Translations under genes and position numbers: made by a program | Shown here: one piece after another, positions 20,054 through 31,246 of the stretch | How positions within the stretch are numbered: the first letter of the stretch is position 1 | Layout of the letters: each line of letters begins with the position of its first letter | Source of the DNA: Phanerodontia chrysosporium | Lineage: Eukaryota; Basidiomycota; Agaricomycetes; Polyporales; Phanerochaetaceae | Reading direction: 5' to 3' | Assembly: GCA_001910725.1 (NCBI GenBank) | Contig: MJGA01000096.1 | Span: 1-36,706, forward strand | Length of the DNA stretch: 36,706 nucleotides | The notes under the pieces: generated by a model | Database searches by the model: none | The model's input: the letters and a program-made list of their open reading frames with translations, nothing else | What the model was told of the DNA's origin: nothing

Positions 20054-23000
20054 ATGCCAAGTACACTCCAGTCAAACGCGACAGTTATTGTCGGCGCAGA
20101 CAACACTAACATGGTCGCTGCAAGCGCAACAGGGTGCGTTGTATTTCTGTGGCCATAGCACTGATCTCAAACTAACCCGGAGACCCCTCAGCGACATTGA
20201 AGACGCACTCGACATGTTAGACGATGTGCAGAGCATAGTTCTGAGCCTCTCTCCCCGCTCACAGGAAAAACTACTCGAAGCTCTGGAAGAGCTAAACCAA
20301 GAAGTTGGCGAGCCACAAAACGGGGCTCCACAGGAAGACACCACCCAGCCCGACACCAATGGCCATGGAGGCAATGCGGAACACGTACCAACGACTCAAC
20401 ATGATGTCCAGGAAGAGCAGGCACCTTCCTATCAGACCTCAACAAGCAGGGCCACACCCGCCACACACTCCGAGGGCACAGTCACGTCGAATCCCAGTAC
20501 GGTGGAGTCGACTTCGACTACCTCTGAAGGGTCCACGCAATCGTCTACAACACCAGATGGACCTTCAGCAGGAACCACCGCGGCCACAACGCCCGGGAGC
20601 ACGTCGGACGCGAGGCAGGAGGCTGTCAGTGAAGGAAGCGGAACCGGCGATGCGTGCGTCTCCATGATAACCTCTACAACACCTCCATTCACTCTTTTCT
20701 CAGATCTTCCTCCTCTATACATACAATCCCGCCTCTCTTTGACGCCGTAGAGTACCTCCGCCAGTTACAGGAGGCCTTCGAGTGCGTCTTTCCCGTACTG
20801 ATTCTCTCATCCCACTGACTATGTCTGCGTAGGGCGTGGCCTGACCGCATCGAGCTGCCAGACTTTCCCGAGAGTTTGGCGTGGACAGTACCTATAATTG
20901 CCGACCCGCCTCTTGACATTTACTCGACTGCTGGCGAAGCACCCGTCGCAGGCCCCTCTGTAGGTCCACCAAGCCTTGGGCCGAGCGAAGCACAACCATC
21001 TGCCCACGAAAACCGCCCCTCGAGTGTGCAACCGACGTACAACGCGACGGCAACGGCAGGTCCGTCGAACGCCCCCGCGAACGAGCTGCAGCCGAGTGCC
21101 ATCGACCCTCGCCTCCTACAGAGGCGGCCACAACCACCAGCAGCTCACGCTCATCTACACACACCGGTTACGCGGGCCATCTCGCCGCCCAGGGGCCTCC
21201 CGCATGGCGTGCACTCTCCCACAGTCCCTCCTCCCCAGTCAACGGCGATGCCCCCACCGTCGGGGAGCCCCGCCGCTCAGGTCCAGCGGAGGAACACACA
21301 GATGCAGGTCCCACAGGGGCAACAATTCCAGACGCCTACGCTCCCCAGGCCGTGCCCTCCAGTGACGCCGGAGTGTGCAGGCAGCGGGCCTGCGTTCCTG
21401 TACCCCGCGAACGCGTACCTTGTTGGCCAGGCACAACTCGCCGCTCAGGCGCAGTCACCCGCTCCTCAGTTCGCTGAGGGCAGCAGCAAGAGGCAGGCAC
21501 GGCCGACCGTGCCTCAGGTGCAGGTCGCGGGGTCCTCGCGGACGGGAACCCCGTCGGGCATCTCACAGGTCGCAGTCATGGATGCGCATATGCGACAACA
21601 GGCTTATATGCAGCAACAGTACGTCATCCTCTTGGTGATTCTTGTAATGTGGAAGCTAATGACTTCGTTTCTAGCATGACATATAATGGCGATACAACAG
21701 CCTTCGCACACGCAGGTCATGGCACCGCGTCGGGATCCGCCACCCCTGCTGCATACAACTCTACGCCATCGAGCCTATCGACGCCTGCTATGCAGGTCAG
21801 CAGGACACAAGCTGTTGCCCCTCCCTCCACATCAGCTGCCGCGTCTTCTAGCAACAGGAGCGGCCAGATGCGGCCCCCATCCACCATGCCTACTCGCGCG
21901 CAGACCCCTGCATCCGGGACGAGAGCTCAGGCAAGAGGAACCCCTGCGCCGCAGGTCCGCCAACAGGGCCCTGCTAGACACGCTGGAGGATCCGCGCATG
22001 GTGTCCAGGCAGCGCAGGTCTCCCGTCAAGCTGCTGCGACACCCTTGCCGACGCCGCGAACAGAGTACCACCAGAACCTCGCGGAGTACTACGGCTCGCG
22101 GACGCAGGAGCTCCAGGGCCAGCAGTCTGCGCCTGAGCCCTCGAGATCGCCGTCCCCAGTGCCTGCTGATTGGACGGTCGTCGTCGAGCGGTACATGCGC
22201 TTGACCGGTGGCGGGTCGGGTGCGCAAGGGGGCCTGATGGCCGGTCCTGGTGGGGTCCAAGGCATGGTGGCTCAGCCAGCGCAGGTGGACTCCAGGGAGT
22301 CGTGGAACGGCGGCCATCCTCCTGCGTCGACGTCGCAGTATTCAGTTCCTTCGCTCCTCGACGACTTGCCACCGCTGTCGCAGCCCAGCAACCACGCAGG
22401 TGCCTCTTCCTCCCAACCGCAAGCGCGCCCGATGGTTCCCCTTCGACGACAGCGTGCACCAGCCACGCAGCGGCAACAGCAGGCGACCCCCGCTCCAATG
22501 ACCCTCGCACCTGCGGGCTCAATGCCGCCGCGGTCGCGGATGCCCGAAGGGCACGTCTCGCCTGCGGTGGCGCGTGGCATGGGCCCGCCGCCGCCGATCG
22601 CACAGTCCCACCGTGCGTCTCGACAAGCGGCGACGAGCACACCGGCACAGTCGAGCGCGAACCTCCCGAACGCGACACAGGTCCCGGAACACCTACAGCG
22701 GTACATTATCCGGCAAGCTGCACAGGCCCACCAGCACGCGGCGTCCCAGGCGACGCAGGGCGCGTGCAGCGCGGAGGACGGCAGCCTGACGCCGATCGAC
22801 AACGTCGTGTACGGTGTCACGACGCTCTCCGACGACGCTGGGCAGGCGGCCTCGCGTCCTGGATCTGCACGCACGCCTGCGAGCGGTTCAGGTACGCCCG
22901 CGCCTCAGCACTACGAGCCTGCTCCACATGCTGGGCCGAACCGCCTGGTGCCTTCGACTCCCCAGTCTGGATACGTGCATCACCAAAACCACCCTGCGGC

Positions 23001-23811
23001 TAGCTCAAGCAGGGATGCCCCTCAGCAGCCCGCACAAGGTTCGCAGGCTGGGCCGAGCCGTCCGATGCCTTCGTCGACTCCACAGCCGGGATACGCGCCC
23101 CCTCACGCCGCGTCTGCAGCCCCCTGCTCTACACCTGCGCTCCATCGATTCGTGCAGGCCGTACTGGCTGATCCGACTCGCATGCCGGACATGGGAGACT
23201 ATCAGCCTGGACATACGCCCGCGCCCCCCGCCAGTCGACCTTCACAAGCGCCCATGGCATCCTTGACCCAGCATCCCTCGTATGGCGGGCACCAGCAGCC
23301 CCAGGCGGGCCCGTCGCGCAGGGTGCCCGCAGCAGGTGCCGCGTATAGCGGGTCGCGCGAGGACCCGCTGTTCCGGTGCCCCGCGGGCGGGAGCAAGTGC
23401 CCGGGGTACTGGCGCAAGGGACACAAGGGCGAGCACTTCGTGACGTGCCACGCAGAGATCGTGCCGCCCGAGGAGCAGACCGCGGCGGAGCTCGCGACGG
23501 GCCGCGAGATCGTGCGGTGCACGATCCCGCACGACGGCCCGCGCCAGGAGTGGCGCATCGCGAGCGAGTCGCTCCCGAACCACATCTCGAGGACGCACAA
23601 CATTCGCGACGAGCTGTGCGGCTTTGCGCCGCCCCAGGGGTATGGTGCCCAGCAGGCGCAGCACGGTGCGTATGCGTCGCCGCCCCAGCCGCCTCCTGAG
23701 CCTCCGCGTCGTCGAGGTAGGAAGCGTCGTGAGCCTGAGCCCTCCGACGTCGACCAACTGAACGAAGCAGAGGATACCGGGGGAAGAAGGAAACGGTCCA
23801 AAAGGTCATGA
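20054..23811 (+). CDS. Gln/Pro/Ser-rich probable nuclear protein with C-terminal Cys/His module, 1180 aa
   Basis: I do not recognise a named family. Exons are 20054-20133, 20192-20653, 20704-20781, 20833-21618 and 21675-23811; introns are 50-58 nt and all phases fit (3543 nt). Residues of about 27-70 form an acidic helix (DIEDALDMLDDVQSIV ... LLEALEELNQEV). A folded-looking insert (LFDAVEYLRQLQEAFEAWPD ... LAWTVPIIADPPLDIY) follows at about 180-230. Some 800 residues of low-complexity Gln/Pro/Ser/Ala follow. Near the C-terminus comes a compact Cys/His-rich module: FRCPAGGSKCPGYWRKGHKGEHFVTCH and, later, VRCTIPHDG ... LPNHISRTHN, which together could bind one or two zinc ions like a diverged paired C2H2 finger. 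It ends with basic clusters PRRRGRKRREPEP and RRKRSKRS (nuclear signals). A transcription or chromatin factor is likely but unproven. Confidence 0.7.
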
Positions 23812-24327
23812 ATACTAGGCGGTGGCCGCTGGGTTCTCATCTGTGCTCCTTATTCCATGATTGGGTTTCTGGGACTTGTGTGGGCAAAACATCGCAACTG
23901 TACTACGGCCGCGTTGCAGAGAATCGAGAGAAAGCTTGACAAAACGGCTACTAGGTTCATGGAGCACTGGCCCTTCCTCTCTTTTTTGGCGCAGAGGTAT
24001 ACAATGAGAGAAAACATTGCAAGACCTGAGGAGTGGCAGTCAGCTGGCAGTGATAAAGATAGCGAAGAGATCTCTTCATGAGTGCGGAAGCCATCTCCGT
24101 CGAGGGAGGTAAACGCAGATGGCGCATCAATGTGCCACGTGATGCTAGGCGCATGGAAAACTCCCGTCACGATAATTATTCTCGTAGACCGTCATCATCA
24201 TCAAGTCGTAACTCGCCAGAATCTGCGTACATATTCCACATGCTAAGCCGACCATAGCTCAAAATCTGCGCACACTGCCCGGAATTGCCTTACGTCGCCG
24301 ACACCGGATACTCGCGCTGAGCAACTC
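23812..24327. other. Convergent spacer, no gene recognised
   Basis: 516 bp between the stop codons of the Gln/Pro-rich gene and NADAR copy A. I see only short frames without protein character; the flanks are probably 3' UTR. Confidence 0.45.
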
Positions 24328-25117
24328 TCAGAGGCGGCTTTGCCTGCGCAGCTTGTCCCTCAGCCGCATGAGAGCCTTGCCGAGCTCATTCCTGCCCTTG
24401 CGGTCCGCGCCACAGCCCCAGAACGAATCAACCTGCAGCCGCCTCAGTACATAGTCTCGTTACTCGAACTCAGGCCGACTTACGGGACTGTCCTCGATGA
24501 TCTCTCTGTCTCCGGTGTCCAGCAGCAGCTGCTTGAGGTCCGCATTCTGGGTGAACTTGGCTTCGATGACCTCGTCCATGACGCTGATGTTCACGGAGAA
24601 CCAGTCCTTGCGCTGGTAGCTCCGCAGACGCGTCGCCTCCTCGAGGGCCGCGCGCGACGACTTGGCGTTACGGATGCGCTCCGCGAGGTCTGGGCGCGTC
24701 GAGAGGAACTTGTGCGCTTGGAACACTAAGGGCTGGTTCAAGCTATGTCCATCCATGACCCAATCCACGTGGCTTACAGTGCTCGGACGTAGGGTACATC
24801 TTGCCCTCGAACTGGATGGGGTGAGGAGAGAAGTTCGTGAATCTGTGTCACAAGGCGTCAGTGCTCATTTTCATTGCACCGTCAGACAGCAAGACATACT
24901 CATAATAAGGCTCGTTCCTATGGTAGAACATGAGAGGCCCCTCTTGCGCAGGGGGCTGTGCATATGCTTTCCTCTGCTTGGTCTTTCGCAGGACCACTGT
25001 CGACTCTTCAAGCTCGATACCCCCTCCACCAGACGTTCACCACGCACCTACGACTTGCCGCCAGGCGACAAGGACGAGACACAGCGCGACGCCCGACAGC
25101 ACGATCCAAGGCTCCAT
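24328..25117 (-). CDS. NADAR-domain protein, copy A, with N-terminal membrane anchor
   Basis: NADAR (YbiA/DUF1768) enzymes hydrolyse N-glycosidic bonds in ADP-ribose-like compounds; members remove ADP-ribose from guanine or clear riboflavin-pathway intermediates. The exons resolved on minus are 24842-24778, 24725-24484 and 24432-24328. The first exon region runs 25117-24900 and contains a short intron of 39-42 nt whose ends I could not fix. The protein is about 195 aa. Family landmarks in order are FYHRNEPYYE, FTNFSPHPIQFEGKMYPTSEH, FQAHKFLSTRPDLAERI, QRKDWFSVNISVMDEVIEAKF, LLLDTGDREIIEDSP and VDSFWGCGADRKGRNELGKAL. Before the domain lies MEPWIVLSGVALCLVLVAW, a hydrophobic anchor followed by a basic linker (LRKTKQRK), so the enzyme probably faces the cytosol from a membrane. 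This copy is intact. Confidence 0.88.
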
Positions 25118-25964
25118 GATTGTTAGTCGCAGGTGCAAAGCCTGGAAGCCGTGTCCCTTTACATACGCCCCGTCACCGTAGGTTTGATGGAAATGCGCTC
25201 TCACGTGTCTGCAGCGCGTTCCCCAAGACGGTCTCCTCGCGCGCCTCGGCGGGTCGTGTGAGCGAACCTTGTACGGGGCGCCCCCTTTGCTCGTGTCCAC
25301 GCCGCCGAAGGCACAAGCTTGCGGCAGGAGCGCAGCCTCTGCATGCAGGGAACGGCCCACGACGCCTCCTACGCGATTGCCATCGCTAGCGGAGTATCAA
25401 GGGCATAACCCTCATGAGCAACCATGCCGAGTATCCGTGCCATGCCACTCGACAGTGCCCTCGGCTACGCCGCAGGCGATGTTGCGGAAATGCAGCACGT
25501 CCTCCCCGCATGTAGGGGGATGAGGAGGAGGATACTCTGGCTGTGTGACATCTCATGAAAGTGTACACGAATCACGAGGGGCAAATGCGTGTGTACAGCT
25601 CTGTAGTGCGATATTGGAGCCAATCGGAGGCACGACGTTCCTGGGAATCGCGCCCTCAGGCCTCTAGCGCAAGAGCAGTACCTTTGCCCAGCACCACAGC
25701 TCATACGAGACGGTTATCCTATACCCTTGCTGCACTTCTGCACAACTGTTCGCGAAGAGCGAGGAGTCTTGGAGCTGACAACCCTCCGGATTCATGTCAG
25801 AACTGAAATGACTCGCTGCAGCATTGTACAATGAACCGTATCATTCATGAATGGTATGTCTGAAGCAAAAGCAGGTCCCCTCCGAGTCGACATCGACCGA
25901 GCTTCCCCGAGTGAGCAGCGTCAAGCGGCCGCAAGACGAGCATGGCTATGGTCGTCACGTAGTC
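25118..25964. other. Spacer between NADAR copies A and B, no gene recognised
   Basis: 847 bp. It must contain the promoter of copy A near 25120-25300 and the 3' UTR of copy B. Frames on both strands are short and lack family features. I looked for further NADAR motifs (FWG, TSEH, DW..N.) and found none. Confidence 0.4.
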
Positions 25965-26944
25965 TCACTGCCCCCCGTGTAGCCGCTCCTCACGAAGTTT
26001 CTCCCTTACCCTCATGAGACACTTCCCCAGCTCGTTCCTGCCCTGTCTGTCGGCGCCGCACCCCCAGAACGAGTCGACCTGCAAGCCTCCGCGTCAGCAG
26101 CCACTCGACCCTACACAGACACTGCACACGCACCGGGCTGTCCTCGATGAGCTCCCTGTCGCCCGTCGCGAGCAGCATCTCGCGCAGGTCCTCGTGGTGC
26201 CGGAACTTGGCCTCGACGACGCGCTCCATGACGCCGATGTTCACGTGGTACCAGTCGCGCCGCTGCCACCCGCGGTGCCGCGTCGCCTCCTGCAGCGCCG
26301 CGCGCGGCGTCGGCTGTGCGCGGATGTGCTCGACGAGCGTCGGGTCCGTGTCTTCGAACTTGAGGGCCTGGAAGACTGCAGGCCGCCCCTGAGCACATGA
26401 CAACCTGTGAAAGGGCTGCAAGGACTCACGATGTTCAGACGTCGGGAATCGTCGCCCGTCGTGCCAGACTGAATAGTTGGCGAAGTTCGTGAATCTGTAG
26501 GGGAATCAGTGCTTGTCAAAGCATTGGATGGCTGCTCCCACTCGTAGTATGGCTCGCCTCGGTTGTAGAAGTATATGGGTCCTGCGACCGGGGTACGGGC
26601 CCGTGAAGGAGGGCGCGAGCGTGACCGCGTGCGTGATCGTGGCCGCCCTGGCTGTACGCGAGGTGAAGAGGCTCTGTCCTGTGCATGTACAGTAAAGGAC
26701 GGTATGACAGGAGCTGATGGACGTTCAGCGCGCCGACGATGGAAACTAGCAGCACTATAGATGACGCACCAAGGTATTGATTCCACGTAGTATGCATCCC
26801 CGCCACCAGAGTCTGTGGATACGCGGAGAAGTCGGGCATTCGCACCCATCCCATAATCTGCTGTTGTGCTCCCAGGAAATATGGCTGTACAATGGGATAC
26901 CATTGCGCGTACGCAGAGCCCTGAGATGGGTGGTGATCGCCCAT
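25965..26944 (-). CDS. NADAR-domain protein, copy B, with membrane segment and Arg/Ser linker
   Basis: Exons on minus are 26944-26723, 26678-26542, 26494-26430, 26375-26134 and 26078-25965; they sum to 780 nt (259 aa) with every phase correct. The N-terminal 55 residues (MGDHHPSQGSAYAQWYPIVQ ...) precede a membrane segment, LGASSIVLLVSIVGAL, then an Arg/Ser-rich linker (RPRSRTRSRSRPPSRAR). The NADAR domain follows: IYFYNRGEPYYE, FTNFANYSVWHDGRRFPTSEH, FQALKF, QRRDWYHVNIGVMERVVEAKF, LLATGDRELIEDSP and VDSFWGCGADRQGRNELGKCL. It is intact. The ATG at 26944 was preferred because the frame further upstream has no ATG. It stands upstream of copy A on the same strand. The same membrane-anchor, basic-linker, enzyme layout as copy A suggests a shared site of action. 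Confidence 0.88.
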
Positions 26945-27289
26945 GAGGTCGCCGAGAGGTGCGCGAGTGGAGGCAAGTGACAAAGAGAAGTGCTAGCCAG
27001 TGCAGCGTCCTGAGCCTGTGGATGGACTGATTACCGCGCATGCTGGATGCGGGCAATCAGTGATTCCCTTGTAATGAGTTACGATAGTCGGATGTCGCAA
27101 GAGTCTTGATGTGGGCAGTGCGGTGCTGTTTCACAGTCTTTTCCTTTGAACCCCCCCCCCCCCTGCATCAAGAAACCTATATTCAGGGATGATTGCGTGC
27201 AGGTGCTTTCAAGAATGTATATAACATTGCAATTCGGCTGAGTACATTTGATACACTCGAACGAACACATCGATCCTGCAGAGCCGAAG
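26945..27289. other. Spacer between NADAR copies B and C with a C13 tract
   Basis: 345 bp containing the upstream region of copy B. A run of 13 C residues lies at 27151-27163. No gene is recognised. Confidence 0.5.
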
Positions 27290-28003
27290 TCAAGTCGCAC
27301 TCGGCATGGCGACGGTGGCGGTTGCGGTACACCCTTGTGATGTTTGTTCGTTGGCAATGGCAGCGTCGACCGAGGCTCTCGTGGTGCGCCGGAGAGCGAG
27401 AACGGTGCGCATGTTGGCGAGGATCTTGCCGAACTCGTTCTTCCCTTGACCGTCCTTACCGCAGCCCAGAAGGAGTCATACTGACGGTCAATGGACTTTA
27501 GATATATGACTTTCGGCAAAGCTTTCCGCACTTACTGGGGAATTGTATACAAGCTGTCTCTCCCCGGTAGACAGCAACATGGTAAGCGCGTCGTCGTGTT
27601 GCGAGAACTTCGCTGCTACGACTGCTTCCATACAGCTTATCTTGACCTCATCCCAGTCTGTCCGCTGGTGTTGCGTATTGTTGTTTGCCAACCGTACAGC
27701 CGAAAGCCATGTGTTTTGGACCCGGATTTCTTCCGCCAAGTCAGCACGTGGGGTGTCCAGAAACATGAAAGCATGGAAAACTACAGTTTGTGAATAGCCA
27801 TATCATCGATCGGAGTGCGAGACAGTACATACGATGCTCAGCAGTGCTGTACCGCTTGCCTTCATGCCACACAGCATGTTGGGAGATATTCATCAGTCTG
27901 GAAATACCGTCAATATCCATCGTAGCGATTATTCCAACGTTGCGCACTCCCAGAATGGTTCGCCCGGTTCGTAGAAGAACAGAGGCGGCGCTAAAGCTGA
28001 CAT
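27290..28003 (-). pseudogene. Compact NADAR-domain gene, copy C, with a one-base frame break
   Basis: The start ATG at 28003 leads almost directly into the domain (MSALAPPLFFYEPGEPFWE). Introns fall at the same places and phases as in the other copies. Landmarks are HAVWHEGKRYSTAEH, QRTDWDEVKISCMEAVVAAKF and LLSTGERQLVYNSP. In the last exon the conserved FWG motif lacks one base in its G run (27475-27477 on plus); adding one base reopens the frame to a stop at 27290. The copy also departs from family consensus: FTNF reads LMNI, and the usual Lys in FQA.KF is Met. It lies only 43 bp downstream of copy D. It could be a fresh pseudogene, a diverged gene with an undercalled base, or both diverged and dead. 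Confidence 0.75.
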
Positions 28004-28046
28004 TGACTCATTTGCTGTAAAGTAGTGGCTTGTCAACTCACGCAGG

Positions 28047-29244
28047 CTAAGTGCCAGAGAAACTCACATGCGTGGAGCGCAGCGCGCTCTTTGTCAGACC
28101 TCTCGAATTCCGAAAACAGGGACGGTTCTTCGGATTTCGTGCTGTTTTGCCTGAGCGGGTTAGGCTTTGGGGGAACCACCTACGGAGGTGGGCGGGACTA
28201 ACATGAGATCTCTTCATTGACATGGCATACATACTACCCACCGGTGGCTGCTTCCGAGGACTGGAAGGCAATCCAAGACCTGCCGCACTACTGGTACGGG
28301 GTGGCGGGGACGTGATGTTCATCGGTCTCGGCCCGGCAGGGGCTAGAGTCGACGCTGGAGCCACTGATGCCTGCGATGTGGTCCTGCTGCTGGCAGCGAT
28401 GGGGGTAGCGCTGACCACAGACAACTGGTTTCTTCGTAACTGATCCCGTATCTTCATCAAGGCTTTACCTAGCTCGTTTCTGCCTTTGCGGTCATGCCCG
28501 TACCCCAGAAAGCATCCACCTTGACACGCGCAGTCACCGTCTGCTGATCATGCAGATAGATCGCACTCACCGGACTTGCTTCGACAAGTTCTCTATCCCC
28601 TGTACCCAAGAGCATCTCGTATAGTTTGCGATGTTGCGTGAATTTCAGGAGCACGACCTCCTCCATGACACTGATGTTGACGTTATACCAGTCGCTGCGC
28701 TGTAGCTTGCGCAGCCTTGTCGCTGTCTCGAGTGCTGCCCGAGAGTTGGGTGTCGTCCTAATTTGCTCGGCTAGCTCAGGACGTGAATCGATGAACTTGC
28801 GGGCTTGAAAGACTGCTGTGCGATTAGAATGACGTACAAAGTCGTGGTAAATCGACCCACGATGCTCAGACGTTGGATATATCTTGCCCCTGTATTCCAC
28901 ATCGTAGGAAGCAAAATTCGTGAATCTAGCGCACGAGAATTAGGCGGGGAGCACGTAAACAGCACAAAGCTTACATACTCATAATATGGCCTATCTCTTT
29001 CGTAGAAGAAGAGGGTGGAAGTGTCCTGCGCCTTCGAGCCTTGACTTCGTTTCGTTGCCTCCGTTCCACTAGCACCGTAGCTCGTCAGGTTCCATGGCTG
29101 CGGATTATACGATCCAGTTCTCTTCGAGTCCCAGGCTGTCTGTGTATTGCTGGGTCTGACATCGTTGCCCGCACTACTCTGAGCTCGGGCGCGCCATCTC
29201 TTTTCGTCCACCTCTGCTTGTGTGAATTGCGCCGCTTTACTCAC
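28047..29244 (-). pseudogene. NADAR-domain gene, copy D, with long Ser/Pro tail and a one-base frame break
   Basis: Landmarks are LFFYERDRPYYE, FTNFASYDVEYRGKIYPTSEH, FQARKFIDSRPELAEQI, QRSDWYNVNISVMEEVVLLKF and LLGTGDRELVEASP. The FWG motif of the last exon again lacks one base in its G run (28503-28506 on plus). In the shifted frame the domain finishes normally (RKGRNELGKAL ... IRDQLRRN) and continues into a 120-residue Ser/Pro/Thr-rich tail ending at 28047. The N-terminus is open: the hydrophilic segment before the domain (SNTQTAWDSKRTGSYNPQPW ...) has no in-frame ATG after the stop near 29260, so an upstream exon must exist and was not found. The intron at 28978-28926 matches its counterpart in the other copies. 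Confidence 0.72.
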
Positions 29245-30065
29245 TTCGTCGTAAAGTCAGCCCCGTAAAAGTCTCTCGCAAGCAGACCCTCACATACTGT
29301 TCGCGGTCTGGTTCATGGTAGTACACAGATGACAATGAGACGCACATCGCTATCGAGGCGGCAGCTGAACGGACTCGCAGGCTGATGTGCTAAGCGCCAT
29401 CACGAACAGCATGCCGCATTCCGCAGTTGGTTCTCACGAACAGCCTTGCAGAGCTCTTGCGGCAGACCTCGTGCATACGGTGAGTATTCTCAACTACAGA
29501 TGTATCGCAGTGCTGCGTGGTCCACGAGGTCCCCTTTAGCATGGGAAAACCACTCGGCATCCGGAAAGCTGATGCGTCTCCCTACTGATCGTCGCAATCG
29601 TTATGGATCAATCTTAGGTCTCCCGGAGCACATAGAACGGGAGGACCAAGCGCACTGCCATCCGCATTCGCAGCCTCTTTCAGATCTAACCCCCGATGTC
29701 AGCGCAGGCGCGGCATTTGTCTCGTATGAGGTTCCTGCCACGCGAGCGCGAAGGGCCCGGGACTCGAGAGCGCACGACGAGTTCTTCACTGCGCAAATAT
29801 TGATCGGGGGCACAACGACGGGTGTGTTAGTTGCCTGAGCGTATTCATGGCGCAGGTTCAAGGCTAGCAAAAAAAGGTGACCTTTCTGATATTACAAGCT
29901 GAACGGAAAATCGGGCTCAACATTATGTGATACGCGTAAAATGTGTGAGTATACAGAAACGACCAAAATACGCAGCGAAACGAAGCAGAAATGAATCGTC
30001 TAGCAACGCCCATGGTCATTAAATCGCAATGAATACAAGGACTCACGTACCAACTGTCTGATGAC
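29245..30065. other. Unresolved spacer, possible missing exons
   Basis: It probably holds the missing first exon of NADAR copy D. On minus near 29330-29290 a short frame reads VYYHEPDREQ followed by GTATGTGAGG, resembling the end of NADAR exon 1 (FY...P.YE then GTATGT). On plus, 29600-29838 is open and reads DLTPDVSAGAAFVSYEVPAT; on minus the same stretch is open too (ATNTPVVVPPINIC). I could not choose between them. Confidence 0.3.
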
Positions 30066-30590
30066 TAACCAGTCGCCCCACTCAGAATATAAGCACTTGC
30101 GCAGGTGCGACCGCAAAATTCGTGGACCGTGAACGGCACTTGGGACGCACATCAGTCTAAGTCTGACAATCTTGCATATCGATGATAAGTCATACCTCTG
30201 CTACGATCTACAAAGACCGGTTTTGTCTTGCAGTACTGCGGAGAAACGCGTGAGCGTGCAGGCAGATGTAAGATGCACAGCAGCAGGCAGTCACACCTTG
30301 CATATGCGCGAATGCGGGTTCCACAGCGTTGGCGGGGCCTGCACAATCAGGATGTTCGTCGTTCGAGGTTGTTGCTGCTGCGTAGCTGAGGCCACCGGCT
30401 GGTATGGCGGGGGCTGTTGTGATGCAGGGGGCTGCTGGGAGGAAGAGGCCTGCTGGGCCTGCTGGGTCTTCCACTCGTTCAAGTGCGCGCGCGAACAGAA
30501 CTGGGAGGGCTTGCCACTAGGGTCGTGCCATACGGGAGACGAGCAGCCTGGCAGAGAGCAGGTGGTGCTGAACTTCCCCCGCCGTGACAT
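30066..30590 (-). CDS. Short zinc-finger protein matching the N-terminus of the PARP-like genes
   Basis: Exon 1 (MSRRGKFSTTCSLPGCSSPV ... QFCSRAHL, a Gln/Pro/Ser-rich linker, then RICK) splices through a GTGTGA..CGCAG intron to YCKTKPVFVDRSR, then through a GTATGA..CCAAG intron to VPFTVHEFCGRTCA. A stop at 30068-30066 follows after YILSGATG. The Cys/His pattern (C-x4-C, FCSRxH, C-x2-C, HEFCGRxC) matches the zinc-binding region of the ART gene at 34895-33185 (CALPGCSAPVW, YCSRSHL, HEFCGRGC), but no catalytic domain follows. An in-frame upstream ATG at 30620 would add ten residues. It is either a stand-alone zinc adaptor or the stump of an ART gene that lost its catalytic half. It is divergent from NADAR copy E. 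Confidence 0.6.
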
Positions 30591-31246
30591 CGAGAGAAGG
30601 TTAGGGAGAGCGTTAAGCATGGAGGTGGGAGCTGAGGGCTGCGACTACCGCGCAATTGGAGGACATGGCGCCTACTACGGTCTCCGCCAGGCACAGTGCC
30701 TCCATGCCATATACGGCGTGTCTGGGGTTGACGTCGACTCTAGCAGCAGGTACGCGGCCTCAGGCCGTCTAGTACTGAAATTTGCTGTCTTCGCCTGCAA
30801 GCGACTGAGTCAAATGTGCGTGGGTTTACCTCAGGCGCGTCCGCGCAATAGCGTGATCTTGAGGCGTGCAATCACTAACCGTCGAAGTCAGGGCATCCTA
30901 CCATGGGCGGCGAGGGCTCAACGGGACGCGAACTCTGTCTGAAACAAGAACGTGGGAGATACGATACCTGTATGGGGGACTCCACTAACGCTCACTGACA
31001 TTAGACGAGTCTTGAAGCTTGAGGGCTGACGGCCATCGCGCTCTCTAGACTTCAGACACCATGCAGCCGATTATCCGTACGTGAATATCCACTTCGAATC
31101 TGCGCTACGAGGCTAAGGAGACACCTGTCCTCAGTCCAAGTTTCTGTCGAACAACTGCACAATCGCTGTCAGGAATCGGAGGTTGATGGGGTGCTCTCTC
31201 CACAAACGTACCAAGCCGTGGTGGATCTACGCCCACACGAGCGATC
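30591..31246. promoter_or_regulatory. Divergent spacer between the zinc-finger gene and NADAR copy E
   Basis: 656 bp between two genes transcribed away from each other. I see no recognised gene or clear TATA element. The open plus-strand frame over 30172-30942 is the complement of the zinc-finger exons and has no protein character. Confidence 0.4.

Noticed and set aside
21974..23840. Several minus-strand frames of 200-234 codons
   Set aside because: Complement of the Gln/Pro-rich gene; Arg/Ala/Pro-rich without motifs.
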